A DNA stretch of 64,000 nt from CAWCKS01 sp963796195 (GTDB lineage Bacteria > Pseudomonadota > Alphaproteobacteria > Rhizobiales > Xanthobacteraceae), in NCBI GenBank assembly GCA_963796195.1, contig CAWCKS010000017.1, forward strand, positions 99,153 to 163,152. The letters run 5' to 3'. Positions within the stretch are counted from its first letter, which is position 1. Each line of letters begins with the position of its first letter. The position numbers and the translations under genes were made by a program. The notes beneath the pieces are model-generated. The model was not told where the DNA came from, did not search any database, and saw only the letters and a list, made by a program, of their open reading frames with translations. Positions 56,913-64,000 of this stretch are shown piece by piece.

Positions 56913-57854
56913 TTACGCCGGCGGCTGAACTGTCTGGTTTGTCGCTCGGCTCTTCCTGGGCTTCTTCTTGCGTGGCTGCGATAGCCGGTCGAGCGGGCTC
57001 TCGATGCCGGCGATCATGCCGGTGGCGACGCGCGTGTACCGCGCCGTCGTGTCCAATTTGTCGTGACCCAGCAATGCCTGGATGGTTCTGATATCAGTGT
57101 CGTCTTCGAGCAGATGGGTCGCGAAGCTGTGGCGCAGCGCATGCAGCGTCACGTTCTTCCTGATCCCGGCCGCATCGGCTGCCTCGTGGAACAGGCGGCT
57201 CAACTGGCGGGTCGTCATCGGTTTGCCGGGCTTACGGCCGGGAAACAACCAGCACTCCTGCAGGGGCACGCCTGTGTCCCAACGTTTTGGGCGCACCTTC
57301 CACCACCGTCGCAACAGATCGAGCATCTTGGGCGACAACATGACGTGCCGATCCTTGCGGCCCTTGGACTGCTCGATGCGAATAACCCTTTGCGCCTTGT
57401 CAATATGCTTGACCTTCAATCGGACCACCTCGCTGGCGCGCAGGCCACCACCATAGCTGAGGCTGAGTGCCACGCGGACCTTGAGGCTCGAGGCGACGGC
57501 CAGCAGGCGACGCGTCTCGTCCGGGCTCATCACCTGCGCTATCCTCTGCGGCTCGCGGAGATGATAGATCTCGGCGGCAAGATCCAGCCGCCGCAGCGTC
57601 ACGCGGAACAAGAACCGCACTCCGGTCATGATGCGGTTGCGATTGCAAATACTCATGCCCGTCTCGGCCAGGTGCAGCTGAAAGCGGCGAATGTCCTCAA
57701 GGCTGGCAGTGTCAGGCGACCGCTTGAGAAATGCAGCGAACCGTTTGCAGCTGCGGATATGACCTGTCTGCGTGCCCGCACAGAGCTTGCGCGCGTTCAT
57801 GTCCTCGATCATGCGCTGGCGAAGCGGGCTGATAGCTTCCGTACTCATAGGCAA
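56913..57854 (-). CDS. Tyrosine recombinase associated with IS91-like element 1
   Basis: A 313-residue integrase-fold recombinase. The N-terminal SAM-like domain (residues 1-100) is followed by the catalytic Arg in GGGLRASEVVRL, the Lys region KGRKDRHV, HALRHSFATHL, and the LGHDKLDTTARYTRV end with His and the nucleophilic Tyr. It lies 12 bp upstream of the transposase and forms a two-gene unit. Its role with an HUH transposase is not established. Confidence 0.92.
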   Translation of the reverse strand: MPMSTEAISPLRQRMIEDMNARKLCAGTQTGHIRSCKRFAAFLKRSPDTASLEDIRRFQLHLAETGMSICNRNRIMTGVRFLFRVTLRRLDLAAEIYHLREPQRIAQVMSPDETRRLLAVASSLKVRVALSLSYGGGLRASEVVRLKVKHIDKAQRVIRIEQSKGRKDRHVMLSPKMLDLLRRWWKVRPKRWDTGVPLQECWLFPGRKPGKPMTTRQLSRLFHEAADAAGIRKNVTLHALRHSFATHLLEDDTDIRTIQALLGHDKLDTTARYTRVATGMIAGIESPLDRLSQPRKKKPRKSRATNQTVQPPA

Positions 57855-58163
57855 CTCCTGTCCGGGATGAGGTTGACGACACCTCGATCTTCAAGACAGG
57901 ATGACCCACACGCTACCGACCATCTCTCCTCGGGTTGAGCCATATCGGTGCGCACCGCGCCCACCTCCGCGGGCTATCGCGCAGCGATTTAGTGCTCTGG
58001 CCCGTAGGCGAAGTCGCCGCATGTACACACTACGTCGGCTCTCACGGGTCAACCGGACGTGTTTTGCTCATGAGTTCTTCGCATTTTGACCCGTAGCGGA
58101 CCAGCAGGCCAGATTGCTCGGTCTACGAGGTCGCTTTAAGCTAGCCGAATTTTCTGCGTTATT
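57855..58163. other. Right end of IS91-like element 1 and common repeat
   Basis: No gene is supported. 57,855-58,022 belongs to the element end and includes a small hairpin GGCGAAGTCGCC. From 58,023 on, the minus strand reads CCGCTACGGGTCAAAATGCGAAG, a common Bradyrhizobium intergenic repeat also present next to the group II intron. Confidence 0.5.
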
Positions 58164-58183
58164 GTGAGGGCCGAAGCCCTCAC
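58164..58183 (+). promoter_or_regulatory. Hairpin abutting the cupin ribosome site
   Basis: Stem GTGAGGGC, loop CGAA, stem GCCCTCAC, directly followed by AGGAGGG at 58184-58190, which is six bases before the GTG start. If transcribed, the 8-bp stem ends next to the Shine-Dalgarno sequence and could tune its access. It is not followed by a T run, so it is not a terminator. Confidence 0.55.
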
Positions 58184-58196
58184 AGGAGGGTGCTGC

Positions 58197-58655
58197 GTGG
58201 TTCAATTCACTAAAGCAATAGTGTCGAAGCCCGGTCAGGAACGGATTGCGCCGGCACCGTTCGGCGGCCACGTTGTTATTCATGCAACGGCTGAGGAAAC
58301 CGGCGGCGCGGTGGGCATGTGGGAGACATTTACGCCCCCCGGTAAAGGCCCTCACAATCATACGCGCACGAGAGAAACGGAAATCTTCCGTGTTATCCGC
58401 GGCCACTATCGTTTCCGCTGCGGTGATGATGAATTTGATGGTTATCCGGGTGCAGTTGTCGTGATGCCCCCGAATATTCCGCACAGTTTTCGCAACGTTG
58501 TCGGTCAGATGCTCGTCACCGTGACGCCCGGCGGCTTCGAGCAAATGTTTTTTGAAATCGGAAAGACCGGAGCAAGTACGATCGAAGCGATTGCGACCAT
58601 CGAGGCGAAATTTGGCATCATAAACGCTCAAACGACCGCTCTCGGGTTGACTTAG
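58197..58655 (+). CDS. Cupin-domain protein
   Basis: A 152-residue single-cupin protein. Motif 1 (GKGPHNHTRTRETEIFRVIRG) has the metal-binding His-x-His and Glu, and motif 2 (PGAVVVMPPNIPHSFRN) has the final His. This resembles quercetin-dioxygenase-like cupins, which may be enzymes or sensors. The GTG at 58197 is preferred over the one at 58164 because of the perfect AGGAGGG before it. Lies alone between two IS91-like elements and is the only plus-strand gene there. Confidence 0.82.
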   Translation: MVQFTKAIVSKPGQERIAPAPFGGHVVIHATAEETGGAVGMWETFTPPGKGPHNHTRTRETEIFRVIRGHYRFRCGDDEFDGYPGAVVVMPPNIPHSFRNVVGQMLVTVTPGGFEQMFFEIGKTGASTIEAIATIEAKFGIINAQTTALGLT

Positions 58656-59037
58656 TCCGCGAAAACGAAGCCGCTTCTCTTTCAGGTGATGTCGGCTTTT
58701 GTGAAGGTTTTCGGATGCCGGCCCATGATGGCGGGGCGGCGCACACTGGGGCCGGCGTCCGCAAACCTCCAAGGGAGGAAACCGCGGGAGGGGGTACGTT
58801 GGCGGCGCGGCGTAGGCTATGGGGATTTGAGTGCGGTGGATGAGGTGTTTGAATGGCGTCGAGCCGCTGCGGCAAGCTGGCTGACGGCGAAGCGGCTGAT
58901 GCATGAGCGGCGGGTGGCGTCGAGCGCGGTGAATTGTCGGACGATTTGTGAGGACGGCTGGATCTCTGAGCGCGCTCTTCCATGGCTGGTCAAAAGGCAG
59001 CGAGCGCGATGAGCAGATTTGCGGAATTGAGACGCGG

Positions 59038-60234
59038 TCATGAGGTGTCGATCCTGACGACGCTGATAGCACCTGTCGGCCGATGCCGTGGCGTTGCACC
59101 GCGCGCGAAGATCTCGATGATGCTCATGTGGCCGCCGCAGCATGGACAGGTCGGCTCGCCGGGATCGGCAGCACCGGTGGGCTCGCCCTGAGGTTCTGTA
59201 ACGCCGAGCAGTTCACGCGCGCGTGCGATGTTGTTGGCGCAAGAGCTTTTGGCGAACAGGCCGTAGTGGCGGATGCGGTGCAGGCCGTTAGGCAGCACGT
59301 GGATGAGGAAGCGACGGATGAACTCGTCGGTGGCGAGCGTCATCTGCTTGTATCGATCGCGGCCCTCAATGCGGTAATCCTTCCACTTGAAGGTGACGCT
59401 CCGCTCATCGAAGGCGATCAGACGACTGTTGGCGATTGCGACGCGGTGGGTGTAGCGCGACAGATAGGCCAGCACAGCTTGGGGTCCGCCGAATGGCCGT
59501 TTTGCGTAGACGACCCATTCGGCCTTGCGCAGCGGCGCCAGAAAGGCTGCAAAGGATTGGGCATCTGCCAGCTTTGTGTACTCGCCGAAGAAGCTCAGGC
59601 GACCGGCTTGGTGAGCGGCGGCGAGCTTCTCCAGGAACCGTCGCCGGAACAGACGGGAGAGCACACGCACCGGTAGGAAGAAGCCCGACCGGCAGGATAC
59701 CCAGCGCTCACCGTCGGGTGAGATACCGCCACCTGGGACGATCATGTGCACATGCGGGTGGTGGGTGAGCGCCGAGCCCCAGGTGTGCAGCACGGAAGTG
59801 ATGCCGATCCTGCCACCCAGATGCTTCGGATCGGCGGCGATCGTCACCATGGTCTCGGCCGAAACCTTGAACAGCAGATCGTAGATCGCGGCCTTGTTCT
59901 GGTAGGCGATGTCGGCGATGGCCGCCGGCAGCGTAAACACCACGTGATAGTACGGCACCGGCAACAGATCGGCCTCGCGCTCGGCGAGCCATTGCTTTGC
60001 AGCGGCGCCCTGGCACTTCGGGCAATGCCGGTTGCGGCAGGAGTTGTAGGCGATAGTCGTATAGGCGCAGTCCTCGCAGCGCGCGACATGGCCGCCAAGG
60101 GCTGCCGTCCGGCAGCTCTCGATTGCCGACATCACCTTTAACTGGTCGAGGCTGACATGGCCGGCATGGGCTTTGCGCCATTCCGGGCCATGGCCGCGGA
60201 AGATATCCGCAACCTCCAGCGCTGAACGCGACAC
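59038..60234 (-). CDS. IS91 family transposase
   Basis: A 398-residue HUH transposase. CEDCAYTTIAYNSCRNRHCPKC forms the zinc region, HHPHVHMIVPGGG the HUH motif and YLSRYTHRVAIANS the tyrosine motif. It diverges from the copy at 55,686, so the elements are related but not recent duplicates. Confidence 0.93.
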   Translation of the reverse strand: MSRSALEVADIFRGHGPEWRKAHAGHVSLDQLKVMSAIESCRTAALGGHVARCEDCAYTTIAYNSCRNRHCPKCQGAAAKQWLAEREADLLPVPYYHVVFTLPAAIADIAYQNKAAIYDLLFKVSAETMVTIAADPKHLGGRIGITSVLHTWGSALTHHPHVHMIVPGGGISPDGERWVSCRSGFFLPVRVLSRLFRRRFLEKLAAAHQAGRLSFFGEYTKLADAQSFAAFLAPLRKAEWVVYAKRPFGGPQAVLAYLSRYTHRVAIANSRLIAFDERSVTFKWKDYRIEGRDRYKQMTLATDEFIRRFLIHVLPNGLHRIRHYGLFAKSSCANNIARARELLGVTEPQGEPTGAADPGEPTCPCCGGHMSIIEIFARGATPRHRPTGAISVVRIDTS

Positions 60235-60246
60235 GCGCGCGCCGGG

Positions 60247-61164
60247 TCAGCCGGTCGGCCGGATCTCCTTGAACCTGAGCGCGATATGCTCCAGCGGGCT
60301 CATGACTTCGCTGATCGTCTTGGTGGCGACGCGGGTATAGAGCGCGGTGGTGTCAAGCTTGGCGTGACCGAGCAACACCTGGATGACGCGGACATCGATG
60401 TTCTGCTCGAGCAAATGGGTGGCAAAGCTGTGCCGCAAGGTGTGCAGCGAGACGCGCTTGTTGATCTCCGCCATCTGGGCTGCGGCGTGACAGGCGCGAT
60501 TGAGCTGGCGCGTGGTCATCGGCTGGGCCGGATCGCGGCCAGGGAACAGCCAGCCCTGCGGCCGTGCCGTCTTCCACCAAGCCCGCAGCAGCTCGAGCAG
60601 GATCGGCGAGAGCATGACGTTACGGTCCTTGCCGCCTTTGCCTTGCTCCACCCGGATGACCATGCGCTTGCTGTCGATGTCGGAGACCTTGAGCGAGACT
60701 ACCTCAGCGGCGCGCAGGCCGGCGCCGTAGGCCACGCTCAGCGCCGCCTTGTACTTGAGCCCTGGCGCTGCATCCAGCAGCCGCGCTACCTCCTCCGGAC
60801 TGAGCACAACCGGCAGCTTGCGCGGCTCGTGGAGGAACGTCGTGTGCTCGATGATGTCGGAACGCCTGAGCGTGACCCTGAAGAAGAACCGCAACGCAGC
60901 CACGGTGTGATTGAGAATCGGGATGTGCGCGCCGTTCGCCGCCAGATGTAGTTGAAAGCGTCGGACGTCCTCAAAGCTCGCCGTGTCAGGCGATCGGCCA
61001 AGAAACGCAGCAAAATCCTTGATGGCGCGGATGTAGCCTTGTTGGGTCTTCGTCGCTAGCTTGCGGATCGTCATGTCTTCGATCATGCGCCGCCGCAATG
61101 GGCTCATGGCCTCGTCGGTCATGGGGATGCTCCTGTCTTGGATGAAAGGTTGCGAACCCCTCAT
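60247..61164 (-). CDS. Tyrosine recombinase associated with IS91-like element 2
   Basis: A 305-residue recombinase with AAEVVSLKVSDID near the catalytic Arg, KGGKDRNV (Lys), HTLRHSFATHL and LGHAKLDTTALYTRV. It lies 12 bp upstream of its transposase, the same arrangement as in element 1. An ATG twelve codons in (61128; MTDEAMSPLRRRM) is a likely alternative start. Confidence 0.92.
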   Translation of the reverse strand: MRGSQPFIQDRSIPMTDEAMSPLRRRMIEDMTIRKLATKTQQGYIRAIKDFAAFLGRSPDTASFEDVRRFQLHLAANGAHIPILNHTVAALRFFFRVTLRRSDIIEHTTFLHEPRKLPVVLSPEEVARLLDAAPGLKYKAALSVAYGAGLRAAEVVSLKVSDIDSKRMVIRVEQGKGGKDRNVMLSPILLELLRAWWKTARPQGWLFPGRDPAQPMTTRQLNRACHAAAQMAEINKRVSLHTLRHSFATHLLEQNIDVRVIQVLLGHAKLDTTALYTRVATKTISEVMSPLEHIALRFKEIRPTG

Positions 61165-61323
61165 CTCAGGACAGGACGTCCCGGCACACTATCGTGTTGA
61201 CCCCGTCGCCAGCCGTCGCGTTCTACCGCGCGAGCGGTTTAGTCCAATGGCCCATCGCGTCATTTCGGTGCGACGCGGAATTTGGTCGCTATCGGGAAAT
61301 AGCGGACATAGATCAAGCTCGAT

Positions 61324-61891
61324 CTATGAGTACGGGCCGTAGCGCCAGCGCCTAGCCCTTGCTTGATCCCGAGAAAATCCGCCATCCGCTGCTGGATCCG
61401 CTGAGTTGCGCATGTAGCGGTTGACGAAATCGGCCGACGGCACGCCCTTCAGGTCTTTCGGCACGACACCGTCGCGCAGCGCCTTCAGCGTCTCGTAGAC
61501 CGCGAGCGCGCGCCGGCGCGAACGGCAGATGGCCTTGCGTGCAGATCTTGACCCGCTGCCCGGCGAGAAACGCCGCGTCGTCGAGTTCGCCATCGGCCGA
61601 GCCGAGCATGATCGGCAGTCTGGTTTCGGCAGCGATCACTGTGAGTTCGGCGCGGGTCTTGATGCCCGTGAAGAACAGCGCGTCGACCCCCGACGTCTCA
61701 TAGGCTTTTCCGCGCGCAATCGTGTCGGCAACGCCTCTTACCGAGGGCGCGCTGGTACGCGCGAACCGCGCCAGCGATTTGTCGCGCCGCGCGTCGACTG
61801 CGGCCTTCATCTTGCCGAGGCCTTCGTCGAGCGAGAACGGCTGGACCTTGGTCTGACCGTAAGCCTTGGCACGGGCACCGGAAGTAGCGGC
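61324..61891 (-). pseudogene. Isocitrate lyase/PEP mutase family remnant
   Basis: The protein fragments KMKAAVDARRDKSLARFARTS, SGVDALFFTGIKTRAELTVIA and VYETLKALRDGVVPKDLKGV match the oxaloacetate decarboxylase-like group of this family. The N-terminal half is missing at 61,891. The frame shifts near 61,520, and the C-terminal end runs into the IS end. The gene is therefore dead and truncated on at least one side. Confidence 0.75.
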
Positions 61892-63337
61892 CTAAGCGCT
61901 GCGAACCCTATTGGCATCATCGCCCATCTGTTGCCCAAGTGGAGGGTTACAAATCGTACTCAGCAAACTTTCCAGTTTCTCATTGATCGCCGTCAGGCGT
62001 GCGCGGATCGGCCTTGCAATTTCGTCTCGGGCCGCAGGATCAGCCGGGATGCGAGGACGGAGATGTCCGAGAAGGTCCAATCGTGCCCCATCCAGCCACG
62101 CTACCAGCTTTGGATCATCGAGCCAGCGCAGTTGATTTTCGTTGTACGCAATCGTCATGCGCAGCCAGTCGACATCGGAATCGGGGTGTGGCACCGGCCT
62201 GCAAAGATCGTTCTTGGTCGTGTCATCTTGATATGCGGCTTCGACGTGCGCGATGAACGCGGCGCTGAACACCTGCTGGCATCCGCGGACGGTTTGCAGC
62301 GTCAGGGTGTTGCCATCGAACACCTTGCCGCCGGGGCGACGCTCAAGTCCGTCGGCGGTGCAATCGACGTAGACGGTTGACGGCTCAGCGGGGGCGGTCC
62401 CGCCATCGAGCACGACGCGGTCGCACTCGAGGCGCTGAACGTGGCCCAGCCTGACGATGTCCTTGATGCTGCGAAGCTGCTCCAGCTCGGCGTGCGAGAC
62501 CGTCGCGCAGCGAAACATGGTCGGACGAACCGCGGGATCCAGCCGCAGCAAGCGCCCGCCATCCGACAACCGCTGAAACAGATCGTCGGTCGAGGTTGCT
62601 GCCATGACGGCTTGAAACTGCGCCACTTGTCCAGCCCTGATCGTATCGGCGAATTGTGCGCCCGGCTGGATGTCAGCACGATCCAGGAGCCAGGAATCAC
62701 GCGGCATGACCCACGTCAGCTGGTCCGGCGAGACGCCCTGGCGCAGTAGCCACAGACCGGCATCCATTCCGGTTTTGCCTGCTCCGACGATGGTGTAGTG
62801 ATCAGGCGCCGCGCGGAACTTCGGCAGGTCGTTTGGCGGGATGCAGGTGATGTCCGGCGCCACTGCATAGGGCGGCGGCCGCATCGACGGGACGACAACG
62901 CGCATGTAGGTCGAGTCAACGACACGCCGGCGAACTTTTACCGTGCAGTCCGTTCCGGCAAGCGTGCGAAACCGTCCATCACCGAGGTATTCGCTCATCG
63001 GAAAATATGAAACGCGGCCGGTCGGCAACAGCTGCTGCTGCATGACCTGATCAAAATAGGCACACACCTCGCCGGCCGTTGCCAGTTCAAACAAGCCCTG
63101 GTTCCAGCCGACCCGGTCGATCGTATCGCTGCCGAGCTTTCGCGAGTTCACGCCATAGAACGCCGAGGGTTGATGCAGGCGAACATACGGGTAAGCCGTA
63201 TTCCAGTGGCCGCCGGGCTGGTGGTAGCGATCGACAATGACGAGACTGGCATCGCTCTCGGTGGCAATTGTGTCGGCAAACGCCATGCCCATGGCGCCGG
63301 CGCCTACCACCAGATAGTCGGCCTCGATCGTTGGCAT
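61892..63337 (-). CDS. FAD/NAD(P)-binding oxidoreductase
   Basis: A 481-residue flavoprotein. DYLVVGAGAMGMAFADT near the N-terminus is a Rossmann FAD-binding motif, and YTIVGAGKTGMDAGLWLL near residue 180 is a second dinucleotide site, as in flavin-containing monooxygenase-like and related oxidoreductases. AGAGGAAA lies before ATG 63337. The stop at 61,892 falls right at the junction with the pseudogene remnant, so the C-terminus may be artificial. Substrate is unknown. Confidence 0.8.
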   Translation of the reverse strand: MPTIEADYLVVGAGAMGMAFADTIATESDASLVIVDRYHQPGGHWNTAYPYVRLHQPSAFYGVNSRKLGSDTIDRVGWNQGLFELATAGEVCAYFDQVMQQQLLPTGRVSYFPMSEYLGDGRFRTLAGTDCTVKVRRRVVDSTYMRVVVPSMRPPPYAVAPDITCIPPNDLPKFRAAPDHYTIVGAGKTGMDAGLWLLRQGVSPDQLTWVMPRDSWLLDRADIQPGAQFADTIRAGQVAQFQAVMAATSTDDLFQRLSDGGRLLRLDPAVRPTMFRCATVSHAELEQLRSIKDIVRLGHVQRLECDRVVLDGGTAPAEPSTVYVDCTADGLERRPGGKVFDGNTLTLQTVRGCQQVFSAAFIAHVEAAYQDDTTKNDLCRPVPHPDSDVDWLRMTIAYNENQLRWLDDPKLVAWLDGARLDLLGHLRPRIPADPAARDEIARPIRARLTAINEKLESLLSTICNPPLGQQMGDDANRVRSA

Positions 63338-63612
63338 GGTGTTTCCTCTGACGTTGCATTGGTTCGCTGTTCTGCGCGGATATCTCGCACCTAGCGGGCT
63401 TCTCAAGATCCGCCTTTGCCTAATGGGGCGGAGATTTTGCATTTCGGGGCGTTGCCGTGCTTCACCAAAATGCAACGGCGCCAAGCAACGCTTCGAGCTT
63501 TGTCGCGCATCGACACATTGTTGAACGAACTGCGGGATCAAGGCGCGGAAGGTACCCGCGATCGGGGGCCCTGGTCGCCCCAATTGTGAACTGGTTCACA
63601 TTTCGCCTGTCC
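63338..63612. other. 275-bp gap upstream of the oxidoreductase
   Basis: Shared upstream region of the minus-strand oxidoreductase and the plus-strand small genes. No strong hairpin or conserved frame is visible. Confidence 0.4.
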
Positions 63613-63723
63613 ATGACACCCTACACTCTTTGGGGCGTTAGAGAGCGTGTGCCTGATCCCGAAAAGGGCCGCGTGGTTCACGATGAACGCATAAGGTTCG
63701 TGCACTTCAAAGATCAAGCGTGA
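63613..63723 (+). CDS. Possible 36-residue protein
   Basis: ATG 63613 opens a frame of MTPYTLWGVRERVPDPEKG and so on, ending in TGA that overlaps the next GTG (GTGA). The overlap and the charged composition are consistent with a tiny coupled gene, but no family is recognised. Confidence 0.35.
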   Translation: MTPYTLWGVRERVPDPEKGRVVHDERIRFVHFKDQA

Positions 63724-63944
63724 ACACAGATCTCGCAACGCAACTCTCAGCCTCAGCGCTGACAATCGCCGGCACCTACTTCTACGGCAACAAGACGATG
63801 GCGGGCCCAATGCTTGGCATCGCTGCGCAGCTGCCGTGGTGGCTCATCATGTACGAAGGTTCACTGTGGGGACTGCTCCCTGTGAACGCCATGCTGCTCG
63901 TGCTGCACGTGAGAAACCTCTGGAAATGGGCGAGACAGAGCTGA
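63720..63944 (+). CDS. Small membrane protein, phage-like
   Basis: 74 residues with two hydrophobic spans (ALTIAGTYFYGNKTM; AQLPWWLIMYEGSLWGLLPVNAMLLVLHV). Starts with GTG overlapping the previous stop. Similar short proteins are common among bacteriophage and prophage genes, though no function is known. Confidence 0.55.
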   Translation: MNTDLATQLSASALTIAGTYFYGNKTMAGPMLGIAAQLPWWLIMYEGSLWGLLPVNAMLLVLHVRNLWKWARQS

Positions 63945-64000
63945 CGGACGAGCACAGACGTCAGCGCGCGTTCCGGGCGGGTCGTACTACTTCCGCTGTC
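63926..64000 (+). CDS. Possible gene start at the window edge
   Basis: ATG 63926 opens MGETELTDEHRRQRAFRAGRT and stays open to the edge, overlapping the previous gene by 19 bases. Too short to identify. Confidence 0.3.
   Translation, partial: MGETELTDEHRRQRAFRAGRTTSAV

Larger units (their letters stand above)
55335..58022 (-). mobile_element. IS91-like element 1 (HUH transposase plus tyrosine recombinase)
   Basis: Contains the transposase (55686-56900) and a tyrosine recombinase (56913-57854) on the minus strand. The left boundary is set by the shared sequence GGTTTTCGGCTGCCGG near 55337; element 2 has the same sequence. The right boundary is set by GCGATTTAGTG...TGGCCCGTAGGCG near 58000. 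Ends are approximate because IS91-type elements do not make target duplications. Confidence 0.65.
58702..61280 (-). mobile_element. IS91-like element 2 (HUH transposase plus tyrosine recombinase)
   Basis: Contains a transposase (59038-60234) and a tyrosine recombinase (60247-61164). The left boundary is near GGTTTTCGGATGCCGG at 58706, matching element 1; the right boundary near 61,280 follows GAGCGGTTTAG...TGGCCCATCGCG. Same strand and order as element 1. Boundaries are approximate. Confidence 0.65.

Overview
The window is GC-rich alphaproteobacterial chromosome, most likely from Bradyrhizobium or a close relative in the Nitrobacteraceae. The assignment is inferred from gene content and order: pyrB-pyrC'-plsY, dprA-topA-rnr-DUF983-NUDIX-rpmG, pleD/divK, clpS/clpA, mipZ, a phasin gene, EipB/DUF1849, and a fliN-like gene beside lipB. 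No 16S rRNA is present to confirm it.

Positions 1-46,980 look like vertically inherited backbone. In order they carry: pyrimidine synthesis (pyrB end, and a dihydroorotase-like protein that has lost its metal-binding HxH); phospholipid synthesis (plsY); DNA processing (dprA, topA); RNase R; ribosomal protein L33; an MFS pump with a divergent TetR regulator and matching operator-like boxes; the PleD/DivK signalling pair; DNA polymerase IV; the periplasmic protein EipB; a RidA-GDPD-GNAT-HIT run; an enoyl-CoA hydratase and a hydrolase; TrmO; ClpA/ClpS; a TadG-like vWA protein; a phasin; a D-Ala-D-Ala carboxypeptidase with a SPOR domain; a DnaJ/vWA pair; MipZ; several small conserved proteins; two tandem polysaccharide deacetylases; tRNA-Leu(GAG); an acyl-CoA ligase; and lipB.

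Positions 46,714-64,000 are accessory. The 3' end of lipB and about 200 bp downstream occur twice as a 468/469-bp direct repeat (46,714-47,182 and 49,844-50,311). The repeat brackets a hydrolase and a membrane acyltransferase. Next come a complete-looking group II intron (about 50,334-52,966, with maturase, domain V and a GUGCG 5' end), an acyl-CoA-dehydrogenase-like flavoprotein with an AraC regulator, and two related IS91-like elements. Each IS91-like element pairs an HUH transposase with a tyrosine recombinase, and a cupin gene lies between them. A truncated isocitrate-lyase-family pseudogene, an FAD oxidoreductase and small overlapping genes of phage-like style close the window.

Two things cut across the annotation. 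First, at least ten genes, several of them core genes (dprA, rnr, pleD, trmO), are broken by single-base frameshifts. This looks more like uncorrected sequencing error than gene decay. Second, the least expected regulatory structure is a small leader reading frame of 15-bp repeats (encoding repeats of MLMGD). Its stop codon overlaps the start of a GNAT-family gene at 19,107.
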